Of a stretch of DNA of 64,000 nt, positions 35,305 through 45,854 are shown piece by piece. This stretch comes from Pseudomonas mohnii (GTDB lineage Bacteria; Pseudomonadota; Gammaproteobacteria; Pseudomonadales; Pseudomonadaceae), in assembly GCF_900105115.1 (NCBI RefSeq), contig NZ_FNRV01000001.1:4634501-4698500 (forward strand), given 5' to 3'. Every line of letters starts with the position of its first letter. Positions within the stretch are counted from its first letter, which is position 1. The position numbers and the translations under genes are program-made. The notes beneath the pieces are model-generated. The model was given only the letters and a program-made list of their open reading frames with translations. It ran no database searches and had not been told where the DNA came from.

Positions 35305-37066
35305 CGCTGCCCTCGTCGAAGTCGGCACCATTGGCCGGAATGTACAGGCTGAACGTGGCCCCGGCCTGTTTTTCGCTGGCGCATTCGATGCGTCCGTCAT
35401 GACTTTCCATGATCGAGAAGACCTTCGCCAGACCCAGCCCGGTGCCAGAGGCCTTGGTGGTGACGAACGGTGTGAAGATGCGTTCGAGCATGTCCGGTTC
35501 GATGCCCTCGCCAGTGTCGCTGATGCTGATCACGGTGTAGGGGCCATCGCGGCTGATGCCCAGCGTCAGGTGTCCGCCGTCGGGCATGGCGTCGATGGCG
35601 TTGACGATCAGGTTCAGGCCGGCCTGCTTCAATTGCCGCGCGTCGGCGTAAACCGTGGCGCCGGGGGCCTGATCGTCGATGCGCACGTCGATGTGGTGGC
35701 TGGCCAGTTCCGGCGCGCAGAACCCGGCCAGTTCATCCACCAGCGGTCGCGCCGATTGGGTCGAACGCATCGGTGCGCTGGGCTTGGCAAAATCGAGGAA
35801 GTCGGTGATCAGGTCATTGATCCGGCTGACTTCGCTGACCACGTATTCCAGATGCCGCTTGTCGCTTTCGGGCAGGTCGGCGCGCCGATGTAGCAGTTGC
35901 GTGGCGGTTTTGATGATGCCCAGTGGATTGCGGATTTCATGGGCCAGGCCCATCGCGACTTCGCCCAGGGCATGCAAGCGATCGCGGCGACGCAGCTGCG
36001 ATTCGAGATGCTGCAACTCGCCGAGGCGCTCACTCATGTGGTTGAAGGTGCTGCTCAGTTCCGCCAGTTCGTCACCGCCGGTCACCGGCAAGCGTTGGCG
36101 GTAGTCCCCGGCGATCACGGCTTGAACGCCGTTGGAGAGCCCGCGCAAGGGTTTGGTCAGGCGCTGCGAGACCAGCCAGCCGACCGTCAGGGACGCCGCC
36201 GAGCTGAGCAGGAAAATCAGGATGAACAGGTTGCTTTGATTGACCAGTCCCAACAGGCTGCTGTGGCGTAGCAGGCCGCTGAAAATCACGCCTTGCAGCT
36301 CACCTTCTTCATTGAAGATCGGGCGGTAGATGCCGCTGTAGCGATTGGTGAACTGCTCGGTCGGTTCCCGGGTGGCGCGCAGGATCTGTTCGATTTTTTC
36401 CGGTACGGCCGACGGGTGATCTTCGAAGCGCTGGGAGGAGAACACTTCCGCGAAGTCATTGGCCTTGGCCAGGTACAACCGCAGGTCCAGGGAATGCACC
36501 TCGGCCACGCTGGTGAGGAAATTTCTGTCCAGGTAAGTGGCCACCAGCAATTTGTACTCGACGCCGGCCTGCTCTGTCTCGAAGGTCGAGACCACCGTGC
36601 CGGTGGCGATACCGCCGACTTGCAGGGTTTGCAGAACGGCCTTGGGGGCGAGGCTGATCTGCCGGACGATGTCGTCGGAGGCGGTGCTGAACAGCACTTT
36701 GTGATCGCTGTTGCGCACCAGCGCCACCACGTCGATGCCGATGGCGTCGGCGATGTCGGCGGTCAACTTGTCGTTCTGGCCCGACAGTTGATCGATGGGT
36801 GGGCGCCTGTAACGCAGGAACAGCTGTGCGGCCCGGGCATTGTCACGCAGGATTTCGCCGATTTCGTCTTCGACGATCTTGGTCGATTCCTGCAGCCAGA
36901 TCCGTACGTTGCTGTCGAAAATCTGCGACAGGGTAGTGGCCGCGAGTTCGGCGGCGATCATGGTCGGGATCACGCTGACCAGCCAGAAGGCCAGCACCAG
37001 TTTGCGTTGCAGGCTCCAGCCGGAGAGGGCAAAGGGGCGGGCGTTGGAGGGGCGGTGTCTGGTCAT
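35294..37066 (-). CDS. Membrane sensor histidine kinase
   Basis: 590 residues: a first membrane helix (about 25-48), a ~220-residue periplasmic sensor region, a second helix (about 275-297), HAMP, a HisKA domain with phospho-accepting His in GLAHEIRNPLGIIKT, and a HATPase domain (NLIVNAIDAMPDGG; DTGEGIEPDMLERIF; GTGLGLAKV). It would phosphorylate the overlapping sigma54 regulator. The ligand is unknown. Upstream operon genes encode metabolic enzymes, suggesting the system senses a substrate or product of that pathway. A 114-bp gap separates it from the hydrolase gene. Confidence 0.9.
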   Translation of the reverse strand: MTRHRPSNARPFALSGWSLQRKLVLAFWLVSVIPTMIAAELAATTLSQIFDSNVRIWLQESTKIVEDEIGEILRDNARAAQLFLRYRRPPIDQLSGQNDKLTADIADAIGIDVVALVRNSDHKVLFSTASDDIVRQISLAPKAVLQTLQVGGIATGTVVSTFETEQAGVEYKLLVATYLDRNFLTSVAEVHSLDLRLYLAKANDFAEVFSSQRFEDHPSAVPEKIEQILRATREPTEQFTNRYSGIYRPIFNEEGELQGVIFSGLLRHSSLLGLVNQSNLFILIFLLSSAASLTVGWLVSQRLTKPLRGLSNGVQAVIAGDYRQRLPVTGGDELAELSSTFNHMSERLGELQHLESQLRRRDRLHALGEVAMGLAHEIRNPLGIIKTATQLLHRRADLPESDKRHLEYVVSEVSRINDLITDFLDFAKPSAPMRSTQSARPLVDELAGFCAPELASHHIDVRIDDQAPGATVYADARQLKQAGLNLIVNAIDAMPDGGHLTLGISRDGPYTVISISDTGEGIEPDMLERIFTPFVTTKASGTGLGLAKVFSIMESHDGRIECASEKQAGATFSLYIPANGADFDEGSDDT

Positions 37067-37180
37067 CGGGTTTCGCTTGTCGAAAGCCTTGGCGGGATAA
37101 ATCGTGAGTCCTGGTGCAATACAGTAGCCGACATTGCCCCGTCTGTGGCGACCCGTCTGCTGCCGGGGTCGCCAGGGGGG

Positions 37181-38071
37181 TCAGGCCAGTTGCCGATGGT
37201 CCTGTGGCAGGGGCTGTGGCTCGGAGATTTGCTGGATGAAGCGCCGCTGGATGAAGTCGACGCTCAGTTCAATCACCCGGTGGTATTGCAGGTCGACGGT
37301 GATCATGTGATAGCAGTCGTCCAGCATGACCTTGACCACCGGCCCGCCGAGCTTGCGTTCGACATAGTCGGCGTTCCAGCGGCTGGTGATGTCGTCCTCC
37401 AGGGAGTGCAGAACCAACGTGGGTGTGGTGATCGACGGCATGCGCTTTTTCACCACGGCGTTGAGTCGGTGCAGTTCGCGCACGGTCACGCCTTCCATGG
37501 TCAGCAAACCGGCCTGGCTGCTTTCGCCTTCTTTCATCTGGCGCTCGACGATCGCTCGCAGGCGTTCATTCTTGATGCCATAGGGCGGTTTTTCTTCGAA
37601 GCTGCACAGGTGCACGCCGAACGGGATTCTCATCAGCAGCGGCGTGAGGAACGCCAGTTTGTTGATGCTCCAGCCGTCGTAGCGCAGGGTGGTGGAGTAC
37701 AGCATCAAGCCTTCGATTTGCCCGGGGTGTTCGGCGGCCAGGTACATCGACAGTACCGCGCCCATCGACAAGCCGCCGACGAACACGCGCTCATGCTTGC
37801 GCCGTATACCGACGAAGGTGTTGCGGGCGCTTTCATACCAGTCACGCCAGCCGGTGGCTTGCAGGTCGGCGTTGCCCCCGCAGTGGCCGGCCAGGGTCGG
37901 CACATAGACCGTGTGCCCGGCTTTCGCCAGGCCCATGGCCACCCGACGCAGTTCCGTCGGGGTGCCGGTGAGGCCGTGGATCAACAACACCGCGACCTCG
38001 CCGCTGCCGAGGACAAACCCGGCGCGGCCTTCGCCCATGTCAATCGCATCCGGTGAAACCGTCGCGTTCAT
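37181..38071 (-). CDS. Alpha/beta hydrolase, carboxylesterase-like
   Basis: 296 residues with the hydrolase core: oxyanion VLLIHGLTGTPTELR, nucleophile in VGGLSMGAVLSMYLA, acid in HSLEDDITS and histidine in DDCYHMITVD. It resembles Est30-type carboxylesterases and monoacylglycerol-lipase-like enzymes. It is cytoplasmic, with no signal peptide. The ATG overlaps the aminotransferase stop by 4 bp (ATGA), so translation is coupled. Its presence between an aminotransferase and a two-component system suggests ester or thioester hydrolysis in the same pathway (inference). Confidence 0.85.
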   Translation of the reverse strand: MNATVSPDAIDMGEGRAGFVLGSGEVAVLLIHGLTGTPTELRRVAMGLAKAGHTVYVPTLAGHCGGNADLQATGWRDWYESARNTFVGIRRKHERVFVGGLSMGAVLSMYLAAEHPGQIEGLMLYSTTLRYDGWSINKLAFLTPLLMRIPFGVHLCSFEEKPPYGIKNERLRAIVERQMKEGESSQAGLLTMEGVTVRELHRLNAVVKKRMPSITTPTLVLHSLEDDITSRWNADYVERKLGGPVVKVMLDDCYHMITVDLQYHRVIELSVDFIQRRFIQQISEPQPLPQDHRQLA

Positions 38072-39462
38072 CGTTTCATCGCTCGGTGCAGCAGGCGATC
38101 GAGCAGGGCGATGCCGAGGTCGATTTCCGGGTAGCTGATTTCCAGCGATGGGGCCAGGGTGATCACGTTTTTGTAGTAACCGCCGACGTCGAGGATCAGG
38201 CCCAGGCGTTTGCCGTCGATTTCGATGTCGCCCTTCATGCCTTCTTCGACCATGAAATCTAGGGTCGCCTTGTCCGGCGTGAAGCCGTCCGGGCCACAGA
38301 TTTCGCAGCGCAGGGCCAAGCCCAGGCCATCGACGTCGCCGATGATCGGGTAGCGTTTCTGCAAGTCTTTCAGGCCTTCGAGGAAGTACTTGCCCTTGTT
38401 CATGACCATCGCGCCGTAGTCGACTTCGCTGGTCATCTTGAACATTTCCAGACCCACCGCCGTGCCCAGGGGGTTGGAGGCAAAGGTCGAGTGGGTGGAG
38501 CCCGGCGGGAAGACTTTAGGGTTGATCAACTCTTCCCTGGCCCAGATGCCGCCCAGCGGATTGAGACCGTTGGTCAAGGCCTTGCCGAAGACGATCACGT
38601 CCGGTTTGACGTCGAAGTGCTCGATCGACCACAACTTGCCGGTACGGTAGAAGCCCATCTGGATTTCGTCGACCACCATCAAAATGCCGTGCTGGTCAAG
38701 CACGTGCTTGAGTTCGCTGTAGAAGTTCATCGGCGGGATCACATAGCCGCCGGTGCCCTGGATCGGCTCGACGTAGAACGCGGCGTACTCGCTCTGGCCG
38801 ACTTTCGGGTCCCAGACGCCGTTGTATTCGGTCTCGAACAAGCGGGCGAATTGCTGCACGCAGTGGCTGCCGTACTCTTCCTTGGTCATGCCCTTGGGGC
38901 CACGGAAGTGGTACGGGAACGGGATGAAATTGGCGCGCTCGCCGAAGTGGCCGTAACGGCGGCGATAGCGGTAGCTGGAGGTGATCGACGAGGCGCCGAG
39001 GGTACGGCCGTGATAACCGCCTTCGAAGGCGAACATCAGGCTCTTGCCGTTGGTGGCGTTGCGCACGACTTTCAGCGAGTCCTCGATGGACTGCGAGCCG
39101 CCGACGTTGAAGTGCACGCGACCGTCGAGGCCGAACTTCTTCTTCGCGTCCACGGCGATCATTTCCGAGAGCTCGATCTTGCCTTTGTGCAGGTATTGGC
39201 TGGCGATCTGCGGCAGGGTGTCGATCTGCTGTTTCAGCGCGTTGTTCAGGCGCGGGTTGGCGTAACCGAAGTTGACCGCCGAGTACCACATTTGCAGGTC
39301 GAGATAAGCCTGGTCACTGGTGTCCCAGACATACGAGCCTTCGCAGCGACTGAAAATGCGCGGCGGCTCGATGTAGTGAACGGTGTCGCCGTAGGAGCAG
39401 TATTTGGCTTCCTTTTCCAGCAGGATTTGGTCTTCGGCGGTAGCGATTCGAATATCAGACAT
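38068..39462 (-). CDS. Class III (aspartate aminotransferase family) PLP-dependent aminotransferase
   Basis: 464 residues. The PLP fold type I pattern is visible: FNVGGSQSIEDSLKVVRNAT for the cofactor phosphate loop, FEGGYHGRTLGASSIT, MVVDEIQMGFYRTG with the cofactor-binding Asp, and VIVFGKALTNGLNPLGG with the Schiff-base Lys. The N-terminal portion CEGSYVWDTSDQAYLDLQMW is typical of class III enzymes. It transfers an amino group from an omega-amino or amino-alcohol-type donor to a keto acid. The start at 39460-39462 is preferred to the longer frame reading back into the phosphatase gene. It overlaps the phosphatase stop by 8 bp and the hydrolase start by 4 bp, so the three are one translational unit. 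Confidence 0.88.
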   Translation of the reverse strand: MSDIRIATAEDQILLEKEAKYCSYGDTVHYIEPPRIFSRCEGSYVWDTSDQAYLDLQMWYSAVNFGYANPRLNNALKQQIDTLPQIASQYLHKGKIELSEMIAVDAKKKFGLDGRVHFNVGGSQSIEDSLKVVRNATNGKSLMFAFEGGYHGRTLGASSITSSYRYRRRYGHFGERANFIPFPYHFRGPKGMTKEEYGSHCVQQFARLFETEYNGVWDPKVGQSEYAAFYVEPIQGTGGYVIPPMNFYSELKHVLDQHGILMVVDEIQMGFYRTGKLWSIEHFDVKPDVIVFGKALTNGLNPLGGIWAREELINPKVFPPGSTHSTFASNPLGTAVGLEMFKMTSEVDYGAMVMNKGKYFLEGLKDLQKRYPIIGDVDGLGLALRCEICGPDGFTPDKATLDFMVEEGMKGDIEIDGKRLGLILDVGGYYKNVITLAPSLEISYPEIDLGIALLDRLLHRAMKR

Positions 39463-40165
39463 GGTGGAAAAGTTCCTGTGTTTCTGCGTTGAAAGAGGTG
39501 GCGTTGGCGGCGTTTGCCCCAACGTTGGTATGGCGTAGCAGCGCCAACAGGGCCGGCAGTTCGGCGAAGCTGTCGAAGCGCGCAAAGGCAATGCCGTTGC
39601 GCTCGCAGTGCTCGGCCAGGCGATCCTTGGCGAACACGAAATCGGCGGTGGCGGCCACGCACATGTCGGACTGGCCGTCACCGATCACCAGCACGCGTTT
39701 GGCCTTGGGCGTGGATTTGCATTTGCAGTTGCCGGCGGCGGCGCGGCAGGCATCGTTGGCGTACGGGAAGTCGATGCGCCAGCTGTCGTGATCGACCTGA
39801 CGCAAGCGGTTGGCAAGGATCGGCAGGAGGCTGACGTAGTGGCGCGCCAGGATGCGCGCGATGCCTTGTTCGATGCCGTCGCTGACCACTTCAAGGGACG
39901 CGCCGAGGCCGATGACGTGGTCGACGAAGTCAGGGAAGTCCGGGTCGATATCGATGCCGTCGAAGAACCCGAGCAGTTCGGTCGGGGTGGCCTTGACCAG
40001 TGCGAGCTGGCGACTGAGGCATTCACGGGAACCGATGTCGCCTGCCAGCCATTCCTCTTCGATCGTTTCCCAGCTGGGGTCGGCGAAGCGTTGGAGGATG
40101 CTGTCGATCACGTCGGTGCGGGTGATGGTCCCGTCGAAATCACACACGATATGCCAGTCAATCAT
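39455..40165 (-). CDS. MtnX-like HAD-IB phosphatase
   Basis: 236 residues with the HAD nucleophile motif CDFDGTITRTD (Asp9 nucleophile, Asp11 acid/base), motif II VVSDG, and motif III/IV RVLVIGDGQSDMC. The pattern fits MtnX-like and phosphoserine-phosphatase-like HAD-IB enzymes, which dephosphorylate small phosphometabolites. A cysteine-containing insertion (CRAAAGNCKCK) resembles that of MtnX relatives. It is the first gene of the five-gene operon. No mtnA/mtnB/mtnD methionine-salvage genes are near, so a role outside methionine salvage is likely. Confidence 0.85.
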   Translation of the reverse strand: MIDWHIVCDFDGTITRTDVIDSILQRFADPSWETIEEEWLAGDIGSRECLSRQLALVKATPTELLGFFDGIDIDPDFPDFVDHVIGLGASLEVVSDGIEQGIARILARHYVSLLPILANRLRQVDHDSWRIDFPYANDACRAAAGNCKCKSTPKAKRVLVIGDGQSDMCVAATADFVFAKDRLAEHCERNGIAFARFDSFAELPALLALLRHTNVGANAANATSFNAETQELFHHV

Positions 40166-40384
40166 CTGTTGTACCTATTGAGCGTTTCGCGCTGTTTGCG
40201 CTTGCCAACGGGGTAGAGCAGGGACTGTGCCAATCACGTCAAGCCCAGCAGGGCTGGGGTTCTGGCCTGTGTTTGCGTTGATGAAGCTACAATTTTTGTA
40301 GGTCGCTACAAACAACATGAGTGCTTGCCTGACGGGGGCAAATCGGCGATTGATGCGCGCATGTCCCGTTCAAGGAATTGCCTC

Positions 40385-41146
40385 ATGTCGAGGATTACCG
40401 TTGCGCTCTTTACCGCGCTGACCTGTCTTTCCATCAACGCCAACGCCGATGGCCTCACCGGCGAAGCCGGGCTGGGCCTGAGCTATGAACCCCATGATCC
40501 GACCGGCAGTCGATACGAAACCCGACCCGTGCCGTACCTCGATCTGGACTGGGGCGATGTCAGTCTCAGCACTGACGACGGGCTGACCTGGAGTGCCTTC
40601 AAGGCCAACGGCTTCAGCACCGGGCCTTTTGCGAACTACCTGCCGGGCCGAACCGCGAACGGGTCATTGCGCGGCTTGCGCGATGTGCCGGATATGGCCG
40701 AGGTGGGCGGGTTCGTGCAGTACGCACCGGCCGATTTCTGGCGGGTGTTTGTCTCGGTCGGCCAGGCAGTGGGCGGCGGCAGCGGGCAGGGTGGGGTGCT
40801 GGGAAGGGTCGGTAGCGAGGTGGGTTATCCGCTGGGTGGCGGGGTGATCGGCAGCACGAACCTGACGGCGCATTTCGCCGATGCCCGACAAACCCAGACC
40901 TACTTCGGCGTCAGCAGTGACGAGTCACAGGCCTCGGGGATTCGTCGCTACAACGCCGGCGGCGGGTTGCAGAACGTGGCGCTGACCCAGAGTTTCGAGT
41001 TCCCGTTGGCGCCCCATTGGTCGCTGCTGACCAGCGCGAGCTGGATCCACCTGACGGGTTCGGCGGCGGACAGCAGCATTGTCAAAGCCGTTGGCGATAC
41101 CAACCAGGGTGAAGCGCAGGTGGCGATTGCCTACACGTTCAAATGA
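40385..41146 (+). CDS. MipA/OmpV family outer membrane protein
   Basis: 253 residues with a signal peptide (MSRITVALFTALTCLSINAN, cleaved near ADG). The mature protein is a small beta-barrel of the MipA/OmpV family: GLGLSYEPHDPTGSRYETRP, later VGSEVGYPLGGG and the terminal aromatic strand QVAIAYTFK ending in Phe-Lys. MipA-type proteins are scaffolding or porin-like outer membrane proteins. AAGGA at 40371 supports the 40385 start over 40325. It is divergent from the phosphatase operon. Confidence 0.85.
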   Translation: MSRITVALFTALTCLSINANADGLTGEAGLGLSYEPHDPTGSRYETRPVPYLDLDWGDVSLSTDDGLTWSAFKANGFSTGPFANYLPGRTANGSLRGLRDVPDMAEVGGFVQYAPADFWRVFVSVGQAVGGGSGQGGVLGRVGSEVGYPLGGGVIGSTNLTAHFADARQTQTYFGVSSDESQASGIRRYNAGGGLQNVALTQSFEFPLAPHWSLLTSASWIHLTGSAADSSIVKAVGDTNQGEAQVAIAYTFK

Positions 41147-41152
41147 GAGGGT

Positions 41153-41180
41153 GTGGCGAGGGAGTCAGCGCCCTCGCCAC
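41153..41180. repeat. 10-bp perfect hairpin between convergent genes
   Basis: GTGGCGAGGG (41153-41162) and CCCTCGCCAC (41171-41180) with an 8-nt loop. There is no T-tract. It has the same end sequence as the element at 13214-13362, so it is a REP-type hairpin that may also serve as a transcript end. Confidence 0.75.
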
Positions 41181-41196
41181 AAACGTCGCGGTAGCT

Positions 41197-41595
41197 TCAG
41201 GTTTGCTCACCCTCGGCCAGCAACGCGACCCCGCCCATGATCACCGCCACCCCCACCCAGTGCAGCACGCTGATCTGCTCTCCCAGCCCCAGCCATGACC
41301 CCAGCAATACCCCGACAAACACCAGTGAACTGAGGGGGAACGCCAGGGACAGGCTGCTGCGTCGCAGGATCAGCATCCAGACGAAGAACGCGCCGATGTA
41401 GCAGGCGATCGCCACCCACACCCCGGGATTGTCGGCCACGGCCAACAGCCAGTGCAGGGTGAAGTCCATCTGCCCGAGTTGATCGCCGCCGACTTTGCTG
41501 GCGATCTGGCCAGCGCTTTCGAAGCCGATCAGCAAGGCCCAGAGAACGAGGGTGCCGAGCCGTTCGTGCAGCCAGCCCGTCTTGCTGTCGATCAT
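41197..41595 (-). CDS. Small DMT/EamA-type transporter subunit B
   Basis: 132 residues with four membrane helices (about 13-33, 48-66, 70-90, 100-120) and the DMT pattern GQIASKVGG, SLAFPLSSLVFVGVLLGSWL, GVAVIMGGVALL. Half-size EamA proteins usually act as homo- or heterodimers, like ArnE/ArnF or paired SMR proteins. The ATG at 41593-41595 is chosen because GAGGG lies 7 nt upstream; an earlier ATG at 41613 overlaps the preceding gene. It is the second of two adjacent half-size genes, implying a heterodimer. The substrate is unknown. Confidence 0.78.
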   Translation of the reverse strand: MIDSKTGWLHERLGTLVLWALLIGFESAGQIASKVGGDQLGQMDFTLHWLLAVADNPGVWVAIACYIGAFFVWMLILRRSSLSLAFPLSSLVFVGVLLGSWLGLGEQISVLHWVGVAVIMGGVALLAEGEQT

Positions 41596-41605
41596 CGATT
41601 GACCC

Positions 41606-41980
41606 TCATCCATGAGCGACACACACGAGCATCACGCCCGCCGAGATCACCAGCGTACCCGCCCAGCGACGGCGACTGACGGTTTCACCGAGGATCACTT
41701 TGCTCGCCAGCACCACGCCGCAGTAGGCCAGCGCCGCCGCCGGAAACAGCAGGCTCAGCGGTGCCCGGGACAGGGCTTCGAGCCAGACCAGAAACTCGAC
41801 CACAAAGGCGCCGATCCCGCACCACAGCAGCGGCGCGTTGAACACCTGGCCCCAGAACGCATTCAGGCGAAACCCGCCTTCGAGCTCCGGCAATCGATCC
41901 AGGCCGAGCTTGAAGCAGAGCTGGCCAATGACGTCCATCACAATGGAACACGCCACCAGCACGATCACGGTGAAGGTCAT
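41606..41980 (-). CDS. Small DMT/EamA-type transporter subunit A
   Basis: 124 residues with four membrane helices. The first, VIVLVACSIVMDVIGQLCFKL, resembles the first helix of ArnE/ArnF and SMR proteins, and SLLFPAAALAYCGVVLASKV, then GETVSRRRWAGTLVISAGVML, match the second half of a DMT repeat. It ends 10 bp before the partner gene. Together the two would form a small antiporter or flippase in the inner membrane. They lack the arn operon neighbours, so a role in lipid A modification is not indicated. Confidence 0.78.
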   Translation of the reverse strand: MTFTVIVLVACSIVMDVIGQLCFKLGLDRLPELEGGFRLNAFWGQVFNAPLLWCGIGAFVVEFLVWLEALSRAPLSLLFPAAALAYCGVVLASKVILGETVSRRRWAGTLVISAGVMLVCVAHG

Positions 41981-42131
41981 GGGTGTGGCGCCTTTCGGTT
42001 TGCAATAACGATGTTCACAGTCAGGATTTACCCTTTGGCGGTCGCCCCCGCAGGTTCATCCAGCCTGAAGGCCGGCCGAGAGGGCTTTTGAGGGTAAATG
42101 CAAGGGATGGGCCAAGCCCACAAGCGGGGTG

Positions 42132-42469
42132 TCAGGTGTGCAGGCGAACCCAGACCGAGACAAGCACGGTCGCAGCCATCAACCAGGCCACTGCCGCCAC
42201 CGCCAGCGAAGCTTCCAGGCGCATCCGGTCCACCATCACGTAGAGCGTGGCCAGGTAGACGAAATACGGAATGATCGACCACATGCCAAACAGGATGGTG
42301 GTCTTCAGGTCTTCCACAGAACGGCCCTTGCCGACGATGTAATGGGCGATCAGGGCAAAAGTGGGAAACAGCGGCACCAGACCGGCGATGTAATAGTTTC
42401 TGGTCTTGGCCAGCGCAGCGAGGATGACCACCACCGCCGCGCCCAGGGTCGCCTTGAGTATCAAGTCCA

Positions 42470-42470
<1 letters not shown>
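42132..42470 (-). CDS. glpM: GlpM family membrane protein
   Basis: 112 residues with four hydrophobic segments (LILKATLGAAVVVILAAL; YIAGLVPLFPTFALIAHYIV; about 60-80; about 86-106). Sequence and length match the Pseudomonas GlpM family, a small inner membrane protein reported to affect alginate synthesis in P. aeruginosa. The ATG shares one base with the aauR stop codon (TGATG), so it is translationally coupled to the aau two-component genes. That linkage says nothing firm about function. Confidence 0.82.
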
Positions 42471-43794
<1,324 letters not shown>

Positions 43795-43798
<4 letters not shown>

Positions 43799-45699
43799 AT
43801 TGGCTCGGCAGGAGTGGGGCTTACCAACGGTAAACTGAGGACGAAAGCGGTACCACCGCTGGCGGGGTGTTCGACGCCCAGGTGGCCGCCGGTGGCGGCA
43901 GCCAGGCTTGCGGAAAGGGTCAGGCCCAGGCCCAGGCCCTGTTCGCCGGGTTTGGTGGTGAAGAAGGGTTCGAACAAGTGCTTGCGCGCTTCGGCGTCGA
44001 TGCCATGGCCGTTGTCCCTGACGCGCAGTCGATACTTGCCTTCGAACACTTCACCCTCGAGCCACAACTCGGGTTGCGGTTGCGCCTGCATGGCATCGAG
44101 GGCGTTGCCGATCAGGTTGACCAGGATCTGTTCAAGGCGGGTCTGGTCGATCTGCAGTTGTACATCGTCGAAATGGCGGTGCAGTTGCAGATGGGCGTTT
44201 TCCACGCGACTGCCGAGCAACTGCAAGGCGGCCTCCACGGCTTTGCCGAGGCACGCCTGGCCCTTGTCGTCACCGCGTCGGGCGAAGGCGCGCAGGCTCG
44301 CGGTGATCCGCCCCATGCGGTCGATCAGTTCATTGATGGTCTTGAGGTTGGTGCTGGCCACATCCAGCTGACCGCGCTCCAGAAAGCGTACGGTGTTGCC
44401 GGACAGGGTGCGCAGTGCCGCCAGCGGTTGGTTCAATTCGTGGGCGATGCTGGTGGACATCTGGCCGATGGCGGCGAGCTTCCCGGCCTGCACCAGTTCA
44501 TCCTGGGCGCGGCGCAAGGTCTCTTCGGCGTGACGCCGTTCGCGGATCTGCCCCTTGAGTCGTTCGTTGCTGGCACGCAGGTCGACGGTGCGTTCGGTAA
44601 TCCGACGCTCCAGTTGACTGTTGGCTTCCTGCAAGGCTTCGCGGGCGGCGAGGCGTGTGGAAATCACCTTGCGGCGCTCATTCCAGGCGATCAGCAGGAA
44701 CGCCACGAGGGCGAAGGCCACCGCCACCAGAATGCCCTGATTGATCGCTTCGCGGCGCAAATCCTGCAGCGGCGTGAGCAAGGTGAAATTCCATGGGGTA
44801 TCGCTTAACGGCCGGGTTTGCGCCAGATAGCTGATGTTTTCTTCATCGGAGTCCAGCTCGCTGTTGGCGGGGAAGGTCAGTTTTTCCACGCCTTCGGACA
44901 GGGTTTCCCGAGCCAGGGGCTGCAGTTCGTTCAACGGGAACCAGTAGTACTGCAGGCTGCGGGCCAGTTTTTCCTTGGTCTCGTCGCTCAGCGGCACCAC
45001 GGATTTGAGCCGTCGCGCCGGGTCGCTGGACAGGATGATGATGCCGTTCTCGTCGCTGACGAAGGCTTCCAGGCGCGCCCGTTGCCAGCGTTCTTCCATG
45101 GCTTCGAGGCGAACCTTGACCACGGCGACGCCAATGATCTTGCCGTGTTCTTCCAGACCATGGGCCAGGTAGTAACCGGGTTCGCCGTTGGTGCTGCCGA
45201 TGCCGTAGAACCGCCCTGGCTGGCCGCGTACGGCATTCTGGAAATAGGCGCGGAAGGACAGGTCTTCGCCCAGGTAACTGTCGACATCGCGCCAGTTGCT
45301 GGTGGCCAGGACGCGACCGGTGGTGTCCATCACATAGATGGCCCGACTGCGGCTGCGCCGGTTCAGGCCTTCAAGGTAATCATTGACCGTTTGCCGGTGT
45401 TCCGGGGTCGGGTCGGCCAGCAACTGCGAGACACTGGATTCGAGTTCCAGCAGGCTGGGCAGGTAGGTGTATTTGCTGATTTCGCTCTCGACGGCGCGGG
45501 CATGCAACTCCAGCTGACGCTGGCCGTTCTCGCCCAGGCTGCGAATGCCGTAGTGCTCACTGATCCAGAAGCCGACGTAGCCCAATCCGATCATCAGCGC
45601 GATGATCAGTGGCGGCAGGAACAAATGACGAATCAGACGGGGTTTCACGGCGAGTGATGGCGGCGGGGCGCGATAGGGGGTGGGGTCGCATTTCATCAC
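43795..45699 (-). CDS. aauS: AauS, sensor kinase for acidic amino acids
   Basis: 634 residues, DctB-like: an N-terminal membrane helix (about 24-47), a ~250-residue periplasmic double-PAS-like sensor (RAIYVMDTTGRVLATSNW; FYGIGSTNGEPGYYLAHGL), a second helix (about 318-338), a coiled coil, HisKA with His in STSIAHELNQPLAALRT and HATPase (NLIGNALDAMQ; DNGHGIDAEARKHLFEPFF; GLGLGLTLS). It should phosphorylate AauR on sensing extracellular glutamate or aspartate. Two adjacent ATG codons are possible starts (45699 or 45696). A REP pair separates it from aatP. Confidence 0.88.
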
Positions 45700-45734
45700 A
45701 GATGCCTTGGGTCAACCAGCGCTTGCCTGATCCT

Positions 45735-45839
45735 TGCAGGAGCGATCCTGCTCGCGAGGGTCGTCAACGATGGCGCGTTCATTCTGAATGTACGCGGTGT
45801 CTTTGAACTCATCGCGAGCAGGCTCGCTCCCACAGGGAG
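45735..45839. repeat. REP pair between aauS and aatP
   Basis: TGCAGGAGCGATCCTGCTCG near 45735 and ATCGCGAGCAGGCTCGCTCC ending about 45830 flank about 55 bp. It may limit read-through from aatP into aauS. Confidence 0.88.
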
Positions 45840-45854
45840 GGGCGAGCGTGGGCT

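Noticed and set aside
39463-39681. N-terminal extension of the aminotransferase into the phosphatase gene
   Set aside because: The extra codons are an out-of-frame reading of the phosphatase; the family-like sequence starts at the ATG 39462.
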